Virus record (IMG/VR): IMGVR_UViG_3300023087_000014
Location: 1 to 57,837 of that record
Source: a virus
Length of the DNA stretch: 57,837 nt
Reading direction: 5' to 3' (one strand)
Shown here: positions 49,042-56,539 of the stretch, piece by piece
Layout of the letters: every line of letters begins with the position of its first letter
Numbering within the stretch: the first letter of the stretch is position 1
The notes under the pieces: model-generated
What the model saw: the letters and a program-made list of their open reading frames with translations, nothing else
What the model was told of the DNA's origin: nothing
Database searches by the model: none
Program-made: the position numbers and the translations under genes

Positions 49042-52000
49042 TTATAAACCTGCTATTTCTCCTGTGTTTTTCAATCTCAATGGAATGTAAATAAATTCCA
49101 CTGCTTTCACTGGCTCAATAGCAATGTCTAAGTATAGTTCATTTCTATCAATTCTAGCTGGTGTGTTGTTTGTTTCGTCACATACTACAATGTAATCGTA
49201 TAGTGCTCTCGAACCTACTAGTTCAAGCATTAAACTTTCAGCCGCTTGTTTAATTTCATCACGTGTGATTTTATCATTTGGCTCAAAGATATAAGGCTTA
49301 GCAAGTTTGTTAAGCTGACTACGTAAGTAGATAACCAATCTAGCAACATTAATTCTATCCAATGCACTTGCATTTCTTGCTCTAGTCTTTTGACCAAATG
49401 CAACAAGTCCTGCTCCTGTAATGAATGTAATTGGGTTAACACTAATTCCAAATAGTGTATCACGTTGTCCTTCGTTCAACGCTACTGATACAAATTCGCC
49501 TTCGTTATCAATGTAACCTGTTGCTGTTGCGTTTGTAATACCACCACGTCTTGTACCTGCTGGTGCAAACCATGGAAACGATACTTGGTCGCTAAGTGCG
49601 ATAGTACGTAGCATCATGTGTGACGGTGGAACAACAACGTTGTTACCAAAGTTATCACTTGTGAAACCCCATGGATAGTAAACGCCTAGATATTCATCTC
49701 TACTTACTAATCCATCTGCATTATCTTCAACTGCAAGGTTAACATTTGTTCCCCATTCGTTTAATGACGTTGCATTTGGTAGTAGTGAACTTGGTGAATC
49801 ACCTACGATAAATGCTGTTAAACCTCTATCGTAATTTAGTGAAATCATTTCACCAATTAGTTCTGGATAACCTGGAGTTGCCATAATGTTAAATATGCGC
49901 GATTCGTCATCACGTATTTCATCATTACTGTTTACAGTTGCTTGTAAACTTTGAACAACTACAGCTCTTTGTGCAGATTGACCAAAACGTCCTGAACCGT
50001 TTGAATTATTTGCTGATTCAGTTACCCATCTGTGTGGATAGTAATTTGTCATAGGCTCGTCTGCGTTGTTAACTTCAAAACGTCCATTGTCTGCTGTTAC
50101 ATCAATGTAATTACGTACAAATTTCTTTACGTTAAATCCGCTTCTACGTAAGTTCCATAGTAACATACCTTTTGGATATAATGCAGGATCTGGAGCATCA
50201 AAGTCTAAGTAGTTATTAACTAACAAGTCAGCAATAGTTGCTTCTGCGCTGTTTGCACCTGCTGTGCTCCAACGTGCATCTGCAAATAAGATACCATCTT
50301 GAGTAGTTTGATCACCTGTATCTAACTGGATCCACTGTGATTTAGCACCGCTCCATTTGTAAATTTCTGGATATTTGTCAATGCTTGCTGTGCTTATCCA
50401 TAAATCTCCATTTTTAAGAGCTGTACCATCTGATTGTAAAGTTGGTTCTGTTGCACTTACAATCGGTCCTGCTGGATCAGTTTGATCGTTAGCACTTGCA
50501 CTATAGAACGGACTTGTAGAATCTAAATAACCTACCCAAGTTGTTCCATTGTGTACCATGATATCAACTTCATCAACTACTGAATTATACCATAATGTGC
50601 CGTCAGTTGCAAGTGCAGTTGGTGCATTTGCACTGTTAGTCGCAGTAAGTACTTTCCAGTTTGTTGCTACAAAATCGTTAGTTGTATCACCTGCTGGCGC
50701 CGCGTAAAGATTTGTTGTATCACTTGTGCTAAATCCAGCCTCTGCTAAATGTCCACTTGTGTCAGCAATTCTAAATTCGCCACCTTTGCTGTGTGAAATT
50801 ACAATTCTGTTTGCAGTGTCAACGCTTGCAGAAACATTTGTAAAGCCAGCACTGTTAATAGCACCTGCAATTACATCTGCATCAGTTGCCGCACCAGTTG
50901 CTGTAGCACTAATAGCCACTGCACTGTTTAAACTTGCACTACCTACAATTGATTCTTGGATGCTAAATGTTACTCCACCAGCTGAAACTTGTGTAGTAAC
51001 TGCGCTACCAGTAATTGTAGTTGCTCCTGTAGCATTTCTTTTGTATACTTTAAAGTTTGCTACTAGTGTTGATTCTTCTGCATCATTAAATTTTACAAAT
51101 AATGCGTCTGAGTTAAGATTCAATCCACCACCGGACTTATCTAAGTTGTAGATAGCAGTTTGGTTGTCTGCAAAAATCGAAACACTTTTTGTATCCCATA
51201 ATTTAGTTGCATCATTCCAAACTTTAATTGCCCAATTAGCACCTTTGTTAGGTGTTGTTGTTTTTACCCAAACAGATCCAGTTGGACGTGGAGTAGCATC
51301 GTTTTCACCAAACTCAGGAACACTTGTATGAGGGGCAATATTCAACTCAGGTGCGTAGTAAGTTCCTGCTGTTAAGCCCATGTCTCCCATAAGACCTGTT
51401 CCTTCTGCAAGCACTAGGTTTGCGCCTGTTGAGTATATTCTCAAAATATCGTTTGCTGTATCTACGTCTGCTGTAACTCCTGCAATGGCCGCACTATTAA
51501 TTGCCGCCGCCGCCGCTGTTGCATCTGTACCGGCTGTTGTAACTGTTGAGCCGTTAATTGTCATATCAAAGCCTGAAGTTGTTGATGGTGCAGTTGAACC
51601 TGACACTGTTGGCCAGCTTGCTTTCCATGCTGAACTTCCAACCTCTACCCATGCACCACTTAAATTTTTGTAATACATTTTTTGTAGTGTAGTTGTTGCT
51701 GTGATTGCGTAGTCACCAATAGCACCTACTGATGTTTTTGGTACTCCGCCGTCTAATTTTGTTGCATCTGTAATAACAATAGGTGCATTGTAAACAAAAC
51801 TTTGACCAGTTGCTGTTGAACCTGCCGCGCCGTTCCACTCAAATAAACCATAAATTGTAGATGCTGTATCTACCCAATATGTTCCATCTGCTGGATCGCT
51901 TGTCGGTGCATCTGCTGTAGCTGTAATGCCACCTAAGTCAATTCCTGCTCTTACAACGTATGCTCTATTGCTTACGCCTAATAATGAATAAGCCGCTTGT

Positions 52001-52281
52001 AGACCATACTCATTTAGCTCACCTCCATGTATTGGATTGTTGTTGCTATCTGTATAGAATAAAGGCTCTCCGAATGTTTCTACTAAATCCCTTTGTGATG
52101 TAATCAGGTAGGGTTTACCTGCATTTGCCGCTGTAGTTCCAGGCGCTGTGCCTGTAGCTGACCCATTTTGTTTATCTTGGGCTGTTGCGACAAAAATCAT
52201 TGGTACGGTGCCGGGTTCGGCTGGCGTGTAAAAACTTTCGTCAATTACCTTAACCTCAACACCTGGTGATGATAATGCCAT
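49042..52281 (-). CDS. gp18: Tail sheath protein (gp18) with large insertions
   Basis: 1079 residues, against 659 in T4. The N-terminal SSPGVEVKVIDES (4-16) and the C-terminal third (FVPPSHMMLRT-like VVPPSHMMLRTIALSDQVSFPWFAPAG, then FGQKTRARNASALDRINVARLVIYLR) are conserved sheath regions. The middle holds two units with alternating TINGSTV...AAAAINSA...V...DTAN segments (roughly residues 230-310 and 410-510), like the IN repeat of flagellin/hook proteins. Contractile sheath with exposed extra domains. AAGGAG site, late promoter. Confidence 0.92.
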   Translation of the reverse strand: MALSSPGVEVKVIDESFYTPAEPGTVPMIFVATAQDKQNGSATGTAPGTTAANAGKPYLITSQRDLVETFGEPLFYTDSNNNPIHGGELNEYGLQAAYSLLGVSNRAYVVRAGIDLGGITATADAPTSDPADGTYWVDTASTIYGLFEWNGAAGSTATGQSFVYNAPIVITDATKLDGGVPKTSVGAIGDYAITATTTLQKMYYKNLSGAWVEVGSSAWKASWPTVSGSTAPSTTSGFDMTINGSTVTTAGTDATAAAAAINSAAIAGVTADVDTANDILRIYSTGANLVLAEGTGLMGDMGLTAGTYYAPELNIAPHTSVPEFGENDATPRPTGSVWVKTTTPNKGANWAIKVWNDATKLWDTKSVSIFADNQTAIYNLDKSGGGLNLNSDALFVKFNDAEESTLVANFKVYKRNATGATTITGSAVTTQVSAGGVTFSIQESIVGSASLNSAVAISATATGAATDADVIAGAINSAGFTNVSASVDTANRIVISHSKGGEFRIADTSGHLAEAGFSTSDTTNLYAAPAGDTTNDFVATNWKVLTATNSANAPTALATDGTLWYNSVVDEVDIMVHNGTTWVGYLDSTSPFYSASANDQTDPAGPIVSATEPTLQSDGTALKNGDLWISTASIDKYPEIYKWSGAKSQWIQLDTGDQTTQDGILFADARWSTAGANSAEATIADLLVNNYLDFDAPDPALYPKGMLLWNLRRSGFNVKKFVRNYIDVTADNGRFEVNNADEPMTNYYPHRWVTESANNSNGSGRFGQSAQRAVVVQSLQATVNSNDEIRDDESRIFNIMATPGYPELIGEMISLNYDRGLTAFIVGDSPSSLLPNATSLNEWGTNVNLAVEDNADGLVSRDEYLGVYYPWGFTSDNFGNNVVVPPSHMMLRTIALSDQVSFPWFAPAGTRRGGITNATATGYIDNEGEFVSVALNEGQRDTLFGISVNPITFITGAGLVAFGQKTRARNASALDRINVARLVIYLRSQLNKLAKPYIFEPNDKITRDEIKQAAESLMLELVGSRALYDYIVVCDETNNTPARIDRNELYLDIAIEPVKAVEFIYIPLRLKNTGEIAGL

Positions 52282-52314
52282 GATAGTTTCTCCTTCAAAT
52301 AAAGTGTTCTAATG

Positions 52315-52322
52315 TATTTATA
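52315..52322 (-). promoter_or_regulatory. T4-type late promoter with leader (gp18)
   Basis: TATAAATA on the minus strand, 33-nt leader with AAGGAG before ATG 52281. Confidence 0.82.
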
Positions 52323-52377
52323 TGAATTCGATAAAGATTACCTAAAATACACCCAGAAAAAGGGGTTATAAAGGTGT

Positions 52378-52385
52378 GGTAAATA
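52378..52385 (+). promoter_or_regulatory. Late-type promoter, leaderless position
   Basis: GGTAAATA, then CGTT and ATG 52390; a weaker motif, of the same N4 type as gp17. Confidence 0.45.
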
Positions 52386-52389
52386 CGTT

Positions 52390-52728
52390 ATGAGACCATT
52401 ATGTATATGCAAACAAAGACCTGCGGCAATTAATTATAAAAAGAATGGCAGAACCTTTTATAGAAAAAAGTGTGAAATTTGTTTGAAGCATGGACACGTA
52501 GGGTACGGTATTCCTAAATGGAAAATGGCCGGCTATGTAAAAAAGGATGTATGTGAAAAATGCAATTTTAAAAGTAAGCACAAAGAGCAGTTTAATGTGT
52601 TTCACATAGATGGTGATCTAAATAATTGCTTGCCTATGAATCTAAAAACAATATGTGCTAACTGTCAAAGACTTATGCAGAAACAAGGGATCCGTTGGAA
52701 ACAAGGCGACCTTTTACCTGACTTTTAA
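52390..52728 (+). CDS. HNH/zinc-type small nuclease-like protein
   Basis: 112 residues. CICKQRPA (5-12), KKCEICLKHGH (about 26-36), DVCEKCNFKSKHKEQFNVFHIDGDLNNCLPMNLKTICANCQRL (about 53-95) provide several C-x2-C pairs and an H-I-D-G-D...N-L-x-x-x-C-x-x-C core, the shape of an HNH-type zinc nuclease. It may be a homing or DNA-processing enzyme. Plus strand in the minus-strand late block; its last 56 nt overlap the kinase gene on the other strand. Confidence 0.7.
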   Translation: MRPLCICKQRPAAINYKKNGRTFYRKKCEICLKHGHVGYGIPKWKMAGYVKKDVCEKCNFKSKHKEQFNVFHIDGDLNNCLPMNLKTICANCQRLMQKQGIRWKQGDLLPDF

Positions 52729-53290
52729 GTTGTTCAATAGTTCCTTGGTTTTCAATAACTTCATTGAATGCAACATTAGCCCAGCGCCATTCTGATTCGT
52801 GTATTTCTTTCGGTTCCACCCCTATATCTTGGTACATTCTAAACCATACAGGATCAGGACCTCTACGTACACGCCAAACTTCTCCATATATGGTTTTAAG
52901 CATATTTGCTTCATTAGGAAAACGCACATCCGGAATAACAAAATTTGTATCTGGATTTCTAACTATTTCTTGTTTGATTACACTTACCCATATACCGTCA
53001 TAAAAACCTTTACGCATACATTCTGTGCCAAATTCTTGTAGTATTAATCTTGGCGTAACAGTTCTACCAGTTTCTTTAGTCCAAAAACTATCAACAGTTT
53101 CTCTCCATTGTCTACTTTCTTCTGTGTCGCCTTCTAGCATTTGTCTGTCCCAACCAAATACGCTTGCTACACCGTCTTTGAGCTTGTCAGCAAAACTAAT
53201 TTTTGTAAAATTGTGTTCATTTACTAAAATATCAGCAACAGTACCTTTACCACTACTGATCAATCCACAAATACCTATTACTTGCCTCAT
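52673..53290 (-). CDS. gp1: Deoxynucleoside monophosphate kinase (T4 gp1-like)
   Basis: 205 residues. ICGLISSGKGTVAD (6-19) is the P-loop; GWDRQMLEGDTEESRQWRE (about 46-64) and a FVIPDVRFPNEANML (about 115-129) segment follow, as in phage dNMP kinases related to T4 gp1. It phosphorylates dNMPs for DNA synthesis. Its start overlaps the stop of the 2OG oxygenase gene upstream by 4 nt, so it is operonic with the oxygenases. Confidence 0.85.
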   Translation of the reverse strand: MRQVIGICGLISSGKGTVADILVNEHNFTKISFADKLKDGVASVFGWDRQMLEGDTEESRQWRETVDSFWTKETGRTVTPRLILQEFGTECMRKGFYDGIWVSVIKQEIVRNPDTNFVIPDVRFPNEANMLKTIYGEVWRVRRGPDPVWFRMYQDIGVEPKEIHESEWRWANVAFNEVIENQGTIEQLKSQVKGRLVSNGSLVSA

Positions 53291-53895
53291 ACAGTTAACT
53301 CCGATGTTCCGCCGCCTACGGTACCTCTAGCAAATAAATTAAACGCCAAACTGTATCTAGGGATATCAGTTTCGTTTGGCGTTACCATATGTTCTAAATG
53401 ACTTGGAAAAATCACAATGTCTCCTTCGTTTGGTGTTATATAAAATTCATTTGTGTTAAATGCATTAGGCTCTTTAAAATTTACTCTTACAGTATCATGA
53501 AATAAATTGTAATATAAATGAGATTTTTGAAATACTATATCGCCTGCGCCTGGCGCATTTTGTATATAATAAACACCGCTTAACATTGAATTACTATGCC
53601 AATGAGTAGTATTATATTCACCTTTATCATGTCTGTTAATCCAACTGTTTTGTAATTCAAAAGTAACGTCGGATACTTTTAATTCTTCTGTAATGAATTT
53701 ATTACAGCTATCAATAATTTTTTCTTTTAAGTTTTTTAGAGGCACTTCATCTAATATTTTTTTATTACCTGTATGATCGTGGCCTGCCGCTTCATGTGGA
53801 TAATCTAGTTTGTAGACCCATTGTTTAGTCATATCATTAACTACACCTATATTTGAGTAGTATAATGGTATCGGAAATAAAGATGTTACTGTCAT
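53287..53895 (-). CDS. 2OG-Fe(II) oxygenase family protein
   Basis: 202 residues. SWINRHDKGEYNTTHWHSNSMLSGVYY (about 84-110, iron-binding His 98/100) and PSHLEHMV...RYSLAFN (about 165-186, distal His and Arg) are the family motifs; IFPSHLEH is typical of the marine phage group. Paralog of the next gene upstream (53892-54536). Hydroxylation target unknown; a DNA base, protein or lipid is possible. Starts by overlapping the upstream stop (ATGA). Confidence 0.82.
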   Translation of the reverse strand: MTVTSLFPIPLYYSNIGVVNDMTKQWVYKLDYPHEAAGHDHTGNKKILDEVPLKNLKEKIIDSCNKFITEELKVSDVTFELQNSWINRHDKGEYNTTHWHSNSMLSGVYYIQNAPGAGDIVFQKSHLYYNLFHDTVRVNFKEPNAFNTNEFYITPNEGDIVIFPSHLEHMVTPNETDIPRYSLAFNLFARGTVGGGTSELTV

Positions 53896-54536
53896 ATGTT
53901 TACTCTTACTGAATTTTGTCCTAACGATCCTTTTGGAAAATAATTAAATGCCAAACTGTATCTATCTTGTTTATCTAAACTTTGTGCAACTTCATGTTCT
54001 AAGTGACTAGGAAATATTAAACAATCACCTGTAATAGGCTGTACTGTCCATGCACCTATAGTATATTGATTATAATTACCTTTAGTATCCGGACGTACAT
54101 GTTCTGGAAAACTATTTAAATGTTGTCTATTTTTTTTAAAAGTTAGTGGATTAGAAGTTGGACCTACATCTGGATAATACACTCCACTTATAACTGCATT
54201 TGCATGATTGTGTAATACAATATCACTACCTGTATTCATTTTATTAATCCAACTTGTTGTTAATGTAAAGTCTACATCATCAACAACATCTAATACTGTG
54301 TGTGCAAAATAATGAACTGCTTGTTCAATAAGTGTTTTTAATCCTTGTAGTTTAGGTTGATTTAAAACATTAAATCCTCTCTCAGTTAGAGGTAATTCTT
54401 CTTCTCCGGAATAAGATGCTACAGCTGAACTAGGATAATCTAATTTTTTCATCCAAGCAAGTGTAATAGGATCAAGTGCTCCTAGATGTGTTTTCAATAG
54501 AGGTGTGGAAAATAAGGGTGTAATTTCATACTGCAT
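53892..54536 (-). CDS. 2OG-Fe(II) oxygenase family protein
   Basis: 214 residues from ATG 54536, which lies exactly 6 nt after a TATATT -10 box; an in-frame ATG at 54551 would lie inside that box. TSWINKMNTGSDIVLHNHANAVISGVYY (about 94-121) and LIFPSHLEHEVAQ...RYSLAFNYF (about 178-203) give the iron- and 2-oxoglutarate-binding residues. Paralog of the adjacent gene, probably by tandem duplication. First gene of a three-gene unit with the dNMP kinase. Confidence 0.82.
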   Translation of the reverse strand: MQYEITPLFSTPLLKTHLGALDPITLAWMKKLDYPSSAVASYSGEEELPLTERGFNVLNQPKLQGLKTLIEQAVHYFAHTVLDVVDDVDFTLTTSWINKMNTGSDIVLHNHANAVISGVYYPDVGPTSNPLTFKKNRQHLNSFPEHVRPDTKGNYNQYTIGAWTVQPITGDCLIFPSHLEHEVAQSLDKQDRYSLAFNYFPKGSLGQNSVRVNI

Positions 54537-54542
54537 GTATAA

Positions 54543-54571
54543 AATATACAATAAAAAAATTAGTTTGTCAA
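54543..54571 (-). promoter_or_regulatory. Sigma70-type promoter of the oxygenase-kinase operon
   Basis: Minus strand TTGACA (54571-54566), 17 bp spacer, TATATT (54548-54543), then 6 nt and ATG 54536. An early or middle promoter inside the virion gene block. Confidence 0.8.
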
Positions 54572-54578
54572 GTGTTTT

Positions 54579-55337
54579 TTAACCTATTGTGAATCCATAT
54601 CCCATGCCACCAGGTATTGCTGTGCTTACTTCTGCTTCTAATTTTTCCATTTCAGCTTGTGCTTCAGCTTTTAGTGCATCACCATTAAGTGCTGATCCAC
54701 CTTGTGGTCCAGCAATAGTAGCAAATTTACTACGTGCTTCACCAAGCATGTATTTACACGTAGCAAGTGTATAATCTTTTATCCATTGTTTTGCAAGATA
54801 ATCTTCCAATAATTGTTCATCTGGACGATAGTTATATGCAAAAAGTAAAAGTGTTTCTTCTGTTCTAGGTCTTTGTAAAAGTGTCAGTTCTTTAGTTGTT
54901 GTATTCCATTTGAATTCTATAAAAGAACCAAACATTCTACCTACTAATTCTTGATATTGACTAAACAAATCGTATGTAGCAAGTCCGCCCATGTTAGATG
55001 AACTAAGCAAATATGTATTTGTGTATGCCATATTAAATGGTTCGAATAAAGTACCACCGTCGCCTCCACCTGTGCGTGAACCAATTGAACGTCTAAATAA
55101 TCTTCTAACTTCAATTACGTTTTGTGGAAGAACATATGTATTCTGGTCTTCTACAGTTGGCATAAAAAGATAAGACTCTTCAACTGAGTTGTCAGATCTT
55201 TGTCTAAATCTTGATAGTGCTTTGTCTAATGCTGTTTCGTAATGTGCAGGATCTAACTCCACATCAACCATACCACCGCCTAAAAGGGTGTAAACATAAT
55301 CATATACTTCTTGTTTTTTTGTTGCTAGTGTAGCCAT
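54579..55337 (-). CDS. gp13: Neck protein (gp13-like)
   Basis: 252 residues from ATG 55337, chosen because GGAGAAAG precedes it; a GTG at 55352 is in frame. TKKQEVYDYVYTLLGGGMVDVELDPAHYETALDKALSRFRQR (about 6-47) and the middle YVLPQNVIEVRRLFRR (about 72-87), with a helical C-terminus (WIKDYTLATCKYMLGEARSKF), match the gp13 neck protein of T4-like phages. It forms the head-tail connector with gp14. On the minus strand it is divergent from gp14. Confidence 0.83.
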   Translation of the reverse strand: MATLATKKQEVYDYVYTLLGGGMVDVELDPAHYETALDKALSRFRQRSDNSVEESYLFMPTVEDQNTYVLPQNVIEVRRLFRRSIGSRTGGGDGGTLFEPFNMAYTNTYLLSSSNMGGLATYDLFSQYQELVGRMFGSFIEFKWNTTTKELTLLQRPRTEETLLLFAYNYRPDEQLLEDYLAKQWIKDYTLATCKYMLGEARSKFATIAGPQGGSALNGDALKAEAQAEMEKLEAEVSTAIPGGMGYGFTIG

Positions 55338-55355
55338 AAGAACTTTCTCCACTAG

Positions 55356-55363
55356 TATTTATC
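55356..55363 (-). promoter_or_regulatory. T4-type late promoter of gp13
   Basis: GATAAATA on the minus strand; half of the palindrome TATTTATCGTTACGATAAATA (55356-55376). Leader with GGAGAAAG. Confidence 0.82.
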
Positions 55364-55368
55364 GTTAC

Positions 55369-55376
55369 GATAAATA
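55369..55376 (+). promoter_or_regulatory. T4-type late promoter of gp14, leaderless position
   Basis: GATAAATA on the plus strand, then TGTAT and ATG 55382. Second half of the palindrome shared with gp13. Confidence 0.82.
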
Positions 55377-55381
55377 TGTAT

Positions 55382-56539
55382 ATGCCAAGACTATCTTTAT
55401 ATAAACCAGAAAAAGGCAAGGATTACAACTTTTTAGACAAGCAAATCCTTGAAATGTTTACCGTAGGCGGTACAGATATACATGTCCATAAGTATTTAGG
55501 ACCTTCAAATCCTGATGAAGCTAATGCTACTGCTGATCAGCCTAGATATAATGCAGTAAAAGAAACTAATATACAAGATATGTTGTTTTTAGAAAATAGA
55601 GATAGAAAATACGATCCAGACATCTATACAATGAGAGCAATATACAATGTAAATGACATAGATTTTGACCTTAGTCAATTTGGATTATTTTTGCAAAATG
55701 ATACACTGTTTATGACTGTTCATATTAACAGTAGTGTAAAGACTCTTGGTAGAAAAATTATGAGCGGTGATGTAATAGAACTACCTCATTTAAAAGACGA
55801 ATATGCACTAAATGACTATTCGTTTGCTCTTAAAAGATTTTATGTTGTTGAAGATGTTAACAGAGCGGCTGAAGGATTTTCACCAACTTGGTATCCACAT
55901 TTGTATAGAATGAAATTAAAACAAATTGTTGATTCACAAGAATTCAAAGAAATACTTGATTTACCTGCAGAAGAAGGTTCGGATAATACACTTAGAGATC
56001 TGCTTTCAACTTATGAAAAAGAAATGCAAATTAACAATGCAGTAATAGAACAAGCTGAAGCTGATGCAAGTAAATCTGGATATGACATTACAAACTTTTA
56101 CACACTTAGTACGAATGATGATGGTTCTGTTGCTTTACAAACTGCTGATGAAACTGATATAGACGCTAGTGGAATAAACACAACTACAGACGAAATAGCT
56201 GATAGACCTGATAGACATGGATATAAAGGATACTTGTTAGGCGTTGAAGATGCGCCAAACGGAGCACCTTACGGCATGGGAATTCAATTTCCTAATCAGC
56301 CATTAGAAGGTGATTACTTCTTAAGGACAGATTTTATGCCAAAAAGATTGTTTAAATATACAAATAATAGATGGATGAAATTACAAGACGGTGTAAGGAC
56401 AGATTTAACAAACACAGATACAAAAGATACACAAAAAGGTACCTTTGTTAACAATACAAAAACAAGTACAATTGGTGGTGAACAAGTCCAAGAAAGACAG
56501 AGCTTATCAAAAGCACTTAGACCTAAGGCAGATAATTAA
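55382..56539 (+). CDS. gp14: Neck protein (gp14-like)
   Basis: 385 residues from ATG 55382, the codon placed 5 nt after GATAAATA; an ATG at 55376 overlaps the promoter. PRLSLYKPEKGKDYNFLDKQILEMF (2-26), KYLGP (about 38-42) and IMSGDVIELPHLKDEYALNDYSFALKRFYVVEDVNRAAEGFSPTWYPHLYRMKL (start about 128) match the gp14 pattern in T4-like phages, in which G-D-x-I-x-x-P is followed by Y-x-L-x-x-Y. Part of the neck that closes the head and joins the tail. Its stop overlaps the gp15 start. Confidence 0.82.
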   Translation: MPRLSLYKPEKGKDYNFLDKQILEMFTVGGTDIHVHKYLGPSNPDEANATADQPRYNAVKETNIQDMLFLENRDRKYDPDIYTMRAIYNVNDIDFDLSQFGLFLQNDTLFMTVHINSSVKTLGRKIMSGDVIELPHLKDEYALNDYSFALKRFYVVEDVNRAAEGFSPTWYPHLYRMKLKQIVDSQEFKEILDLPAEEGSDNTLRDLLSTYEKEMQINNAVIEQAEADASKSGYDITNFYTLSTNDDGSVALQTADETDIDASGINTTTDEIADRPDRHGYKGYLLGVEDAPNGAPYGMGIQFPNQPLEGDYFLRTDFMPKRLFKYTNNRWMKLQDGVRTDLTNTDTKDTQKGTFVNNTKTSTIGGEQVQERQSLSKALRPKADN

